DNA of 38,801 nt from Paenibacillus sp. UNC499MF. Its GTDB lineage: Bacteria; Bacillota; Bacilli; Paenibacillales; NBRC-103111. Below are positions 8,508 through 16,108 of the stretch, piece by piece. The DNA lies in the NCBI RefSeq assembly GCF_900107975.1, contig NZ_FNVF01000005.1:335215-374015 (forward strand), read 5' to 3'. Numbering within the stretch: the stretch's first letter is position 1; each line of letters starts with the position of its first letter. The notes under the pieces are model-generated. The model searched no databases. It was given only the letters and a program-made list of their open reading frames with translations, and was not told the DNA's origin. The position numbers were made by a program, and so were the translations under genes.

Positions 8508-8642
8508 ACCGCTACCCCTCAGTCGGCGTTCCGTACCGCCCGGTTTCTATAAATAATTCAATGTATATATACGTTATACATCCTAATCGTGCGATTCGAT
8601 GAGATCATTATCGTTTATTGTAAGAAATTTTTCGGATAAAAT

Positions 8643-8662
8643 AAATGAACACGCGTTCATTT
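8643..8662. promoter_or_regulatory. Candidate LacI-family operator
   Basis: Perfect 8 bp inverted arms AAATGAAC and GTTCATTT around a central ACGC. The core TGAACACGCGTTCA has the family's central CG and fits TGWNANCGNTNWCA except for one symmetric pair. It lies about 140 bp upstream of the LacI-type gene, suggesting autoregulation. Repeats of this form are also used by TetR-type regulators. Confidence 0.45.
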
Positions 8663-8724
8663 TCTCATGCTCCGCGGCTTCCTGTCAATCGGCGGCAGGT
8701 GCTTTCCACCGGCTCCATACCTAC

Positions 8725-8753
8725 TTGCACTCGCCTATCCGACCGACTATGCT
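8725..8753 (+). promoter_or_regulatory. Possible sigma-A promoter of the response regulator gene
   Basis: TTGCAC (8725-8730), 17 bp spacer, TATGCT (8748-8753). Both boxes are moderate matches, about 110 bp before the start codon. Confidence 0.35.
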
Positions 8754-8865
8754 AAGATTATGAAAGCGCACTAACCTAAGCCGCGCTTGTACATCGAACA
8801 ACAGCAAGGTTGCGGCCGAAGCCCTGCCGGGACAACCGCTTGTCATATAAGGAGTTGAGCGAAAA

Positions 8866-9591
8866 ATGAAACTGCTCGTCGTGGAAGACGACCGGTCGGT
8901 GTGCGAAATGCTCCGCCCTTTTCTGGAACGGGAAGGGACCGTTACGTTCGTGCACACGGGTTCCGAAGCCGAATATTTGATCCGGGAAGCTTCCTGGAAC
9001 CTGATTATTCTGGACTGGATGCTTCCGAACCGGAGCGGAATCGAGCTGTGCCGGATGATCCGCCAGACCCAGGACACCCCCGTCATTCTGCTGACGGCCC
9101 GCGGAGAGGAAAGCGACCGCGTGCTCGGGCTGGAATCCGGCGCGGACGATTATATCACGAAGCCGTTCAGTCCCCTGGAGCTTCTCGCACGCATCAAAGC
9201 GATTATGCGCCGATATCACAGCGGGCCCGGCAGTATGACCGACAGCGGTGCCGCAGATCCGGCGTTTCCGGAGGAACTTGCCGAAGACAACGGAGAACGG
9301 CTCGTCTACAAAGATATCAAAGTCGATACGAGCACACGGGAGGTCTACGTGGGACCGGACAAATTCACGAACCTGACCCCCCGCGAATTCGATCTGATCT
9401 CTCTGCTCGTCCGCTACCCCAAGCGCGTGTTTACACGGGAACAGCTTCTCGAAGCTGTGTGGGGATATGATTTTTACGGCGATGAACGTACGGTCGACGT
9501 CCACATCAAGAGACTCCGCACCAAAATCGGCAGCACCGAAAGGCCGCTGATTTCTACGGTTTGGGGAGTCGGCTACAAACTGGAGGAATAA
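8866..9591 (+). CDS. OmpR/PhoB family response regulator
   Basis: A 241-residue DNA-binding response regulator. The receiver domain has the acidic pair D8-D9, phosphoacceptor D50 (LIILDWMLP), T77 and K99 (YITKPFSP). A long Gly/Ser/Asp/Glu linker (about 112-145) leads to the winged-helix domain with LTPREFDLISLLVRYP, VWGYDFYGDERTVDVHIKRL and VGYKLEE. Its partner kinase starts one base after the stop codon. The ribosome binding site AAGGAG is 11 bp from the ATG, a long spacing. The regulated genes are unknown. Confidence 0.95.
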   Translation: MKLLVVEDDRSVCEMLRPFLEREGTVTFVHTGSEAEYLIREASWNLIILDWMLPNRSGIELCRMIRQTQDTPVILLTARGEESDRVLGLESGADDYITKPFSPLELLARIKAIMRRYHSGPGSMTDSGAADPAFPEELAEDNGERLVYKDIKVDTSTREVYVGPDKFTNLTPREFDLISLLVRYPKRVFTREQLLEAVWGYDFYGDERTVDVHIKRLRTKIGSTERPLISTVWGVGYKLEE

Positions 9592-9592
9592 G

Positions 9593-11101
9593 ATGAAATT
9601 CAGGCTGATTCCGTCCCGGCACCGCTTCACGTTTTTCCAGAGACAGTTTGTCTCGCTGCTGTTCCTGTCTCTGCTTGTGCTCGTGCTCGTCAGTTTTATT
9701 TTCGTCTATCTGTTCAAGGTCCACATTTACGACGAGAAAACGGAAGAGCTCGAAAGCGCCGGAGACACGATTTCGCGGCTGATCCTCCGGGAGGAAGTCG
9801 TGCCCGAATTGACCCTTAGCGCCTACCGCACGGTTCTGAGGGAGCGCGGCATTTCCTTCATCGCCATGAATGCGAAAGGGCAGCTTTATTTTAAAGACCA
9901 GCGCACCACGCCTCCGACGTTCCGGTCCAAAACCTTTATGGACAGCCTGCTCGCCCAAATTCCCAAGCTTCAGAGCGGCAAAGCTCTGATTGTGGAGGAA
10001 AGCGGACCGGACCCCTATCTGGTGTATCCGTACGAGCTTAAATTAAAGCATTCCGACGGCAAAAATTATTTGTTCGTCATGTCTCCGGTCAAAGGAATGA
10101 CGCAGACGCTTTCCCGCGTGTACGAAATGGTGGTGCTCGCCGGTATCGTTGTTTTCGTGCTTGCCATGATCGTCGCGCTTATCGTTTCGCGCAATATGAG
10201 CGTGGCCGTTCTTTCGATCCGGCAAGCTACCCGGCGCATCGCCGACGGGCGGTACGACACGCGTTGCGACCTCACGCGGACGGACGAGCTCGGGGACCTG
10301 TCCCGGGATTTCAACCGGATGGCGGAGCAGCTGGAGTTTACCTCCCACAAGCTGGAGCGTATCGAAATCAAACGAAGGCGTTTTATCACCGATGTGACGC
10401 ATGAACTGAGAACGCCGCTCACCTCGATCCGGGGCATTGTCGAGGGCTTGAAGAGCGAGTATATTACCGGACACGACGAGCAGGTCAAATACTACGGCAT
10501 CATCGAGCAGGAAACGCTCCGGCTTATCCGCCTTATCAATGAATTGCTGGATATGGAAAAGATCCAAAACGGACTTATCACCCTGCGCCGCGAGCACTAT
10601 CCGCTGAATGATTTGCTTGAAGTGCTGAAAGAGTCCTTCGAGTTCCTGATCGGGGAAAAAGACCTTCATTTGGAAATCGACTGCCCACCGGATACGATGA
10701 TTTACGGCGATTACGACCGTTTGACGCAGATTTTGATTAACCTGATCAAAAACAGCATCCAGTTCACGTCCCACGGCACCATACGGATGACGGCAAGGCA
10801 GACAGTGAACGCCACCGAGCTGAGCATCTCCGACACAGGCCGGGGCATGACCGCCGAGGAGATGGAGCAGATCTGGGACCGGTTCTACAAAGCCGATCCT
10901 TCCCGCTCCAAGGACCGGAGCGAAACCGGACTCGGGCTTTCGATCGTGAAGCGGCTTATGGAGGCGCACGACGCCGACATAAGCGTATCGAGCGTGCCCG
11001 GCGAAGGCACCACCTTCCGCCTGCGCTTCCCCGTTAAGCCGGTAGAAAGCGCCCATACGGGAGAAATGCCGGCGCAGGACAAGTCTGAGAGCGGCGTTTG
11101 A
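9593..11101 (+). CDS. Membrane sensor histidine kinase (HAMP-HisKA-HATPase)
   Basis: 502-residue kinase paired with the preceding regulator. TM1 at about 18-41, an extracytoplasmic sensor of ~140 residues, TM2 at about 181-203, HAMP, then the dimerisation domain with phosphoacceptor H270 (DVTHELRTPLTSI). The ATPase domain shows the N-box (LINLIKNSIQF), G1 (DTGRGM), F-box (WDRFYKAD) and G2 (GLGLSIV). The extracytoplasmic domain, with ISFIAMNAKGQLYFKDQ and DPYLVYPYEL, has a PAS/PDC-like flavour, but the ligand is unknown. The phosphatase-type sequence E/D-x-x-T after the His suggests bifunctionality. It is translationally coupled to the regulator. Confidence 0.95.
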   Translation: MKFRLIPSRHRFTFFQRQFVSLLFLSLLVLVLVSFIFVYLFKVHIYDEKTEELESAGDTISRLILREEVVPELTLSAYRTVLRERGISFIAMNAKGQLYFKDQRTTPPTFRSKTFMDSLLAQIPKLQSGKALIVEESGPDPYLVYPYELKLKHSDGKNYLFVMSPVKGMTQTLSRVYEMVVLAGIVVFVLAMIVALIVSRNMSVAVLSIRQATRRIADGRYDTRCDLTRTDELGDLSRDFNRMAEQLEFTSHKLERIEIKRRRFITDVTHELRTPLTSIRGIVEGLKSEYITGHDEQVKYYGIIEQETLRLIRLINELLDMEKIQNGLITLRREHYPLNDLLEVLKESFEFLIGEKDLHLEIDCPPDTMIYGDYDRLTQILINLIKNSIQFTSHGTIRMTARQTVNATELSISDTGRGMTAEEMEQIWDRFYKADPSRSKDRSETGLGLSIVKRLMEAHDADISVSSVPGEGTTFRLRFPVKPVESAHTGEMPAQDKSESGV

Positions 11102-11427
11102 CGGCTGCCGGTCTCCGGTCTATTCTCCGTTCTGACGGAAAGGGAGCTTGCCTTCCTCGCTCGTACTTCTCCGTATCGGACCCGGCTTACAGCTCTACGG
11201 TTCGGCGTGAGGGCGGATGCGCTGGTCGCTTCGGGTGCCGCGGATTTCGGCGTAAGCTGCCTGGAAGGAATGACGCAGGCCCGTACGCAAAGCGTGCCGG
11301 TCAACGTCCCGCGGTTTCTCAGTTCCGCGGGGATCTAAATACCCCTGACCGGGTTTTCCCCACACCGCGAGGTGCTATTTCAAAACAAACCGAAACGGCC
11401 CGGCTGACGCAGCCCGGCCGTTTCTTT
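11102..11427. other. Gene-free interval after the sensor kinase
   Basis: 326 bp with no supported gene. It contains a GC hairpin (CCCGCGG at 11308-11314 with its complement at 11325-11331) without a T-run, and the terminator at 11392-11424. Frames that are open here lack ribosome binding sites. Confidence 0.5.
11392..11424. terminator. Terminator between the sensor kinase and the YheC/D gene
   Basis: GAAACGGCC with its complement forms the outer stem, extended by GGC/GCC with one mismatch, followed by TTTCTTTT on the plus strand. It begins 4 bp beyond the stop of the minus-strand gene. Confidence 0.75.
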
Positions 11428-12177
11428 TCATCTCCGCTTGTTGAACTTGTAGTACCGGCGTACCTTCGCATAGATTCGCTTATTCTTCAGAACTTTAAAA
11501 ATATACGGGTCCGGCTTCGTATTCACTTCCAGCACCCAAGGCTTAAACTCCTGGTCGACAGCGACATCCAGCCCGATTTCCCGGATACCGGGATATTTGG
11601 AACGGAGGGCATGAGCGGTGCCGAGAGCCAGCCGCTTTAACTTCGCTTTGAAGCGCTTCACTTCATCGGCGCCTAAATAGGGACCGAGCAAAGTCTCAAC
11701 GGAGCGCAGCTTCCCTCCGCTGTGGTAATTCGTAACCACCTTGCCGGTTTGGGAAACTCTGCCGATCATGCCGGTTGTTTCCCATTGTCCGGCCGGATTG
11801 GTCTGGACCATGACCCGCAAATCGAACACGTTGTGATTGTGCTTCAGCATACGGATGCCCTTTTGAACCAGATACTTTCGGCCTCCCGCTGCCGCTTTCA
11901 GAGACTGATACAAATCCTCGAAGGTTTCAAAGCTCCGGGTCGTCTTCCTGTGCTGATACCGGTAAGGCTTGGCATCTTTCTCGTTATAATCCACCCGCAT
12001 GACACCGCTACCGAACGTCCCGCAGTCGGGTTTCACGTATACCATTCGATATTCGTTCAGCATTTCCCGCAGCGATTCTTCCGACAAGATCCGCGTCGCC
12101 GGTATATGGGGACGCACGGCCGTGCTGTGCAGTACAGCCTCCGTCTTTACCCACTTGCTCACGACATATCTTCTCAT
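11428..12177 (-). CDS. YheC/YheD family ATP-grasp protein (spore-coat-associated type)
   Basis: A 249-residue protein with an ATP-grasp fold. Visible are the nucleotide-binding lysine segment VYVKPDCGTFGSGV, DLRVMVQTNPAGQWE, and the metal-binding C-terminal part GLDVAVDQEFKPWVLEVNTKPD. Bacillus YheC and YheD are endospore-coat-associated proteins made in sporulation, and the substrate of the presumed ligase activity is unknown. This copy is shorter than YheC/YheD (~360-450) because it lacks the N-terminal domain, as do several Paenibacillus paralogues. The start is the ATG at 12177 after AGGAGGAGG. Strongly basic C-terminus (RRYYKFNKRR). Confidence 0.88.
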   Translation of the reverse strand: MRRYVVSKWVKTEAVLHSTAVRPHIPATRILSEESLREMLNEYRMVYVKPDCGTFGSGVMRVDYNEKDAKPYRYQHRKTTRSFETFEDLYQSLKAAAGGRKYLVQKGIRMLKHNHNVFDLRVMVQTNPAGQWETTGMIGRVSQTGKVVTNYHSGGKLRSVETLLGPYLGADEVKRFKAKLKRLALGTAHALRSKYPGIREIGLDVAVDQEFKPWVLEVNTKPDPYIFKVLKNKRIYAKVRRYYKFNKRR

Positions 12178-12353
12178 CCGGTGCCTCCTCCTATCCTTTC
12201 CGCGACTTGCCTGCTTGAATCAGATCCTCCAAACCTACGATCAGCTTATGAGGCCGGGCCATGGACCGTCACGGACAAACGCCTGCCGCCGGGAAAATGC
12301 AACCTTGCGGACCAAATTTCCGTTAATAGGAAAAAGCGACCGAGGTGAATCCT

Positions 12354-13073
12354 ATGAGAAGAAAGTACCGTTTAACGACCGTCGTCCTGTTGGTCTTGGC
12401 GGGCTGGATCGGCCTGCTGCTAACTCCCCCTCAAGCGAGTGCGCTGGATTATGCGCTGATTCCGCTTAGAGAGTTAGAGGAGGAATCGGAGGTCATTGTA
12501 ACGGGAACCGTACTTCGGGAACAGAAATCCGGTACCGACAGCTCTTACACGCTCCGGCCCGATCAAATTCTTAAGGGCGATATCGATGTCAGAAACCCTA
12601 TCGAGATTAAGGTGCTTCAATTCGCCGATGAAAGCAAAATGTTTCCGGGCGAACGGTACCTGCTTCTTCTCAAAGCCGGAAACCCTTTTAGCGTTAGCGG
12701 GGTCTATCAAGGATTGATCCAGCTTTCCGGCGGGAAACCTTACTCCCGGTTTTACACCCCCGATGAGATTACGGCCCTGCTGGACAAACTCGGCGCGAAG
12801 TACCAGGAATCTTCCTCGGCCGAACCTTCTTCGCTCCCGCCTGAAAATATTTCTCCGTCCCCCGATTCCGTTACGACTGGGGTGCAGCCGGGCGAATGGG
12901 CGGCCCCCGGTCCTTGGGAGGAAAAAAAGCCCGTGGCACCTTTCTCCCTCTCGCAATGGTACGGGCCTCTCTTCCTGGGCGCAGGTCTGGCAGCCGGCAC
13001 CCTAACCGCCTTTGCAGCCGAAAAACGGGACCGCAAACAACAAACCGAGCGGGACAGCCACGATCCGGACTAG
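12354..13073 (+). CDS. Secreted, C-terminally membrane-anchored protein of unknown function
   Basis: 239 residues. The signal peptide (about 1-28, cleavage near ASA-LD) is followed by a ~120-residue beta-rich domain (ESEVIVTGTVL, DQILKGDI, PFSVSGVYQG). This pattern of 'G-V-L...ILKG' resembles OB-fold/TIMP-like domains, but I only infer that. Next come a Ser/Pro/Glu linker and a single membrane helix (about 200-219), ending in a basic cytosolic tail with a sortase-like architecture but no LPxTG. The start is the ATG at 12354, 6 bp after GAGGTG. A GTG three codons earlier overlaps that site and is unlikely. It is monocistronic, with its own terminator. Confidence 0.75.
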   Translation: MRRKYRLTTVVLLVLAGWIGLLLTPPQASALDYALIPLRELEEESEVIVTGTVLREQKSGTDSSYTLRPDQILKGDIDVRNPIEIKVLQFADESKMFPGERYLLLLKAGNPFSVSGVYQGLIQLSGGKPYSRFYTPDEITALLDKLGAKYQESSSAEPSSLPPENISPSPDSVTTGVQPGEWAAPGPWEEKKPVAPFSLSQWYGPLFLGAGLAAGTLTAFAAEKRDRKQQTERDSHDPD

Positions 13074-13090
13074 CGCCGTATCATCCCAAA

Positions 13091-13126
13091 AAAAGCCATC
13101 CCGCCCAAATCGGCGGAATGGCTTTT
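13091..13126 (+). terminator. Terminator of the secreted-protein gene
   Basis: AAAAGCCATCCCGCC pairs with GGCGGAATGGCTTTT with one wobble, right after the stop codon at 13073. Confidence 0.85.
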
Positions 13127-13134
13127 CGTTTAAT

Positions 13135-13172
13135 AAGGAGGAGCGGGAAGCACTCACCACCCGTTCCTCCTT
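13135..13172 (-). terminator. Terminator of prfC
   Basis: AAGGAGGAGCGGG (13135-13147) pairs with CCCGTTCCTCCTT (13160-13172) with one mismatch, directly after the prfC stop. It lies back to back with the plus-strand terminator at 13091-13126. Confidence 0.7.
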
Positions 13173-13177
13173 GTTTA

Positions 13178-14767
13178 TTAAGGCGCGTTTGTCAGGAACT
13201 GCGCGTTCGGATTTTTCTCCATAGCGGACCGCAGAGCGTACTCGCTCTCGAACAAGGCGACATAGTTGCCTTTCTTGTCGGTGACAAGCTGCGAGTTGAT
13301 GCGGAAGCGCGACGGATCGATTTTCTCGTCGATAATCCATCTCGCAAACTGGAAGCCCAGACGCTGAAGCTGGATATCTACCCCGTACTCGGCTTTCATC
13401 CGGTGCTCGAACACTTCGAACTGGAGCTGGCCGACTACCCCGAGAATCGTATCGTCAAACGCTCCGGTAGTCCGGAACACTTGAATGGTTCCTTCCTCCG
13501 TAAGCTGGTCGATCCCCTTCTGATACTGCTTGTGCTTCAAGGCGTTCTTGACGGTCACTTTGGCGAAAATTTCCGGCGAGAACGTAGGCAGCTCGTCGAA
13601 CACAATTTCTTCCTTCTGGCTGAGAGAATCTCCGATTCTGAAAATACCCGGGTCGAACAACCCGATAATATCTCCGGGATACGCTTCTTCCACAATGTCG
13701 CGGTCCTGGGCAAGAAACTGCTGCGGCTGAGAAAGCTTAATTTCCTTCCCGGCGCGCACGTGCTTTACGGACATGCCTCTCTGGAACTTGCCCGACACGA
13801 TGCGCAGAAACGCGATGCGGTCCCGGTGAGCCGGGTTCATGTTGGCCTGGATCTTAAACACATACCCCGAGAAGTTCTCTTTGGTCGGCTCTACCATTTC
13901 TCCCTGCGAGTTTTTACGCGGCTCCGGAGCGGGCGCCAGTTCGAGGAAGTTTTCCAGGAACGTCTGAACGCCGAAGTTGTTGACGGCGCTGCCGAAAAAT
14001 ACGGGCGTCAGCTCGCCTCTCATCACTTTGTCGTAATCGAACGGATCGCCGGCCACATCCAGAAGCTCCAGCTCTTGTCCGAGCTGCTCATACAAATGCT
14101 CTCCAGCGATTTCCTTGATAACCGGGTCCTCGTAGCCTTCCACCTTGCGGACGGCAACCTGTTTGTGATCGTCGCCCTGGAACAGCTCCAGTTGAGTCCG
14201 CTGGCGGTCGTATACGCCGCAGAACCGCTTGCCCATTCCGATGGGCCAGTTCATGGGATACGAACGGATACCGAGCACCTGCTCAAGCTCTTCCAAGAGT
14301 TCGAACGGATCCCGGCCTTCACGGTCGAGTTTGTTGATAAACGTGAAAATCGGAATGCCTCTCATGCGGCATACCTGGAACAGCTTGATCGTCTGCGCCT
14401 CGACGCCCTTCGCGACGTCGATCAGCATTACTGCGCTGTCTGCCGCGGTCAGGGTGCGGTACGTATCTTCACTGAAATCCTGGTGACCCGGGGTATCCAG
14501 AATGTTGACCTTATGTCCGAGGTAATCGAACTGCATTACGGACGACGTAACGGAGATCCCGCGCTGCTTCTCGATCTCCATCCAGTCGGAAGTCGCATAT
14601 TTGCCGACTTTACGGCCTTTAACCGTTCCGGCGAGACGGATTGCGCCTCCGAAGAGCAGCAGCTTCTCCGTCAGTGTGGTTTTACCCGCATCGGGGTGGG
14701 AAATAATGGCGAACGTGCGGCGCTTCGCCGCTTCGGTTTGAAGCTCTTTTTGTAAAGGTGTACTCAT
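13178..14767 (-). CDS. prfC: Peptide chain release factor 3
   Basis: Translational GTPase that removes RF1/RF2 from the ribosome after peptide release. 529 residues, the same length as E. coli RF3. The GTPase motifs are SHPDAGKTT (G1, about 23-31), RGISVTSS (switch I region), DTPGH (G3) and NKLD (G4), followed by the RF3-specific GYVFKIQANMNPAHRDRIAFLR and a C-terminal domain with LGVVGQLQFEVFEHRM. The start is the ATG at 14767 after AGGAAGG. An upstream in-frame ATG (14800) would add 11 unlikely residues. It lies 67 bp downstream of the metallophosphoesterase gene with no terminator between, so read-through is possible. Confidence 0.97.
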   Translation of the reverse strand: MSTPLQKELQTEAAKRRTFAIISHPDAGKTTLTEKLLLFGGAIRLAGTVKGRKVGKYATSDWMEIEKQRGISVTSSVMQFDYLGHKVNILDTPGHQDFSEDTYRTLTAADSAVMLIDVAKGVEAQTIKLFQVCRMRGIPIFTFINKLDREGRDPFELLEELEQVLGIRSYPMNWPIGMGKRFCGVYDRQRTQLELFQGDDHKQVAVRKVEGYEDPVIKEIAGEHLYEQLGQELELLDVAGDPFDYDKVMRGELTPVFFGSAVNNFGVQTFLENFLELAPAPEPRKNSQGEMVEPTKENFSGYVFKIQANMNPAHRDRIAFLRIVSGKFQRGMSVKHVRAGKEIKLSQPQQFLAQDRDIVEEAYPGDIIGLFDPGIFRIGDSLSQKEEIVFDELPTFSPEIFAKVTVKNALKHKQYQKGIDQLTEEGTIQVFRTTGAFDDTILGVVGQLQFEVFEHRMKAEYGVDIQLQRLGFQFARWIIDEKIDPSRFRINSQLVTDKKGNYVALFESEYALRSAMEKNPNAQFLTNAP

Positions 14768-14834
14768 GGTTGGATCCTTCCTGCTTTCTCTATAGTTCAT
14801 CTTATGCCGCTGCCCGCTCCCGGTGCCTGCGGCG

Positions 14835-15917
14835 TCATACGTTCTTCCTGTTCAATGCGATCGTCCAGTTCGCTTCCTTCAGCCATCTGCGCCGGGCATA
14901 ATCGCGGCCGCGGACCACGACCTTATTCTCGAAAACCTGGACATAAAGGCCTTGCGTCTTCGATTTCCGTGCATCCGGCAGAGCCTTGTTCAATGTCCGG
15001 CCGACCGATGAGTTGTGAAAATAATGAAACGGCTCCTGCAAATAGTGGGCCGATCCGTTCTGGAAATCCTGGTGCCGGTGTCCGCAGAAAACGAACACGT
15101 TTTTGTACGGGGCGACGAGCTCCCGGATCTCCTTGCCGCGGACGATCTGGTGGCTTCCCCCGCTGCGCCCCTGCATCGGGAGAGGCTGGTGGATCATAAT
15201 GAAGATCCGCGCCGTTTTGTCCAGGCCCGCCAGCTGGGCTTTGAACCACTCCATCTGCGCGTCGGTATACCAGGCGCCTTCGCCAGCCTCGGGCTTCTCC
15301 TGCATATAGCCTTCCTGCGAGAGCAGCAGAATGGTGCAGCCCTCCAGGTCCATCCGGTTATAAGGCTGCTTGTATCCGAAAAATGTTAAAAATCTTTCCC
15401 TGGCCATCGCGTCGGTCTTGCCGTTGGGCATGCCCTCCCGGTTAAACTCGCCTGCTTTGTCCAGCCAAAGATCGTAATATTCGTGATTCCCCATATTGGC
15501 ATGCACGGGCGGAAGCTTGTGCGCCTTCATAACACGGCCCAGCTCCTTGTAATCCCGCTCTCTCCCGTAGTCCGTACAATCGCCGGTCAGAAGGAGAACA
15601 TCCACCGGCTGTTTCATGGCCGACATATCGCTCAAAGCGGATTTAAAATGCTCCAGAGTCAGCGGGTCGTCGGGCGAAGCGTGGATATCGCTCATGATCG
15701 CGAAAGTGGCGAGTGCCTTCCCCGCCTGCGGATCATCCGGAAGCTGAAGATCCTCTCCCGCCGGGAGCTCTTCGGCTTCTTCCGCCTTGGCCACGGATGC
15801 TTCACGGTCGGGCAGCCCGGATTTCCGCCTTAATCCGCTTAATACGGTTCCCGCACCGGCGCCGAGCAGAATGGCAAAAAATGCGGTAAGCCATTTGAGA
15901 AACGCGCGCCTGTCCAT
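14835..15917 (-). CDS. Tat-exported metallophosphoesterase
   Basis: A 360-residue calcineurin-like phosphoesterase. The N-terminus MDRRAFLKWLTAFFAILLG is a twin-arginine signal or anchor (RRxFLK followed by a hydrophobic stretch). After a Glu-rich linker come the metal-ligand motifs DIH (D77, H79), GDCTD, GNHE, the MIHQP histidine and GHRH. It resembles Bacillus YkuE and other outside-facing phosphoesterases. The natural substrate is unknown. The start is the ATG at 15917, 6 bp after AAGGAGCT. This choice gives the Tat motif at the very N-terminus, while the longer frame from 15977 would bury it. Confidence 0.9.
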   Translation of the reverse strand: MDRRAFLKWLTAFFAILLGAGAGTVLSGLRRKSGLPDREASVAKAEEAEELPAGEDLQLPDDPQAGKALATFAIMSDIHASPDDPLTLEHFKSALSDMSAMKQPVDVLLLTGDCTDYGRERDYKELGRVMKAHKLPPVHANMGNHEYYDLWLDKAGEFNREGMPNGKTDAMARERFLTFFGYKQPYNRMDLEGCTILLLSQEGYMQEKPEAGEGAWYTDAQMEWFKAQLAGLDKTARIFIMIHQPLPMQGRSGGSHQIVRGKEIRELVAPYKNVFVFCGHRHQDFQNGSAHYLQEPFHYFHNSSVGRTLNKALPDARKSKTQGLYVQVFENKVVVRGRDYARRRWLKEANWTIALNRKNV

Positions 15918-16043
15918 CTGCCAGCTCCTTCCGGCTAAGCTTCCCCCTATTATAACCCGTTTTTTGCCGCACTGCACGCGGATTCTTCAAACGCCGTCCG
16001 AAAAAAATCTTAAAAAAAGACTAACATTTATTGGCGGAATCTA

Positions 16044-16071
16044 TAAACTTTTTACGGTAAACAACCGATTA
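16044..16071 (+). promoter_or_regulatory. Sigma-D (motility) type promoter of the chemoreceptor gene
   Basis: TAAA (16044-16047), 16 bp spacer, ACCGATTA (16064-16071), against the sigma-D consensus TAAA-N14-16-GCCGATAT. It lies 38 bp before the chosen start codon. Confidence 0.6.
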
Positions 16072-16108
16072 GGTGAAAGTAAACAAATATTAAGAGATGA
16101 GGGAAATC

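Larger units (their letters stand above)
8508..8865. other. Intergenic region between the lacI-type gene and a two-component system
   Basis: 358 bp without a gene. It is AT-rich near the regulator, with ATGTATA/TATACAT repeats around 8560-8582. It holds a LacI-type operator (8643-8662) and a weak sigma-A promoter for the response regulator. I could not place the promoter of the lacI-type gene. Confidence 0.6.

Noticed and set aside
7407-8552. A 381-codon plus-strand frame opposite the LacI-type gene
   Set aside because: It is a shadow of the LacI-family gene, which has an intact helix-turn-helix and effector domain.
9593-11101. Long antisense frames within the sensor kinase gene
   Set aside because: They lack start signals and domains, and the kinase on the plus strand is complete.
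11098-11640. A 180-codon plus-strand frame after the sensor kinase
   Set aside because: It runs through a terminator and antisense into the YheC/YheD-type gene, and has no start signal.
12896-14755. A 619-codon open frame on the plus strand opposite prfC
   Set aside because: It is antisense to a full-length, motif-complete RF3 gene, starts without a ribosome binding site and has no protein-like features.
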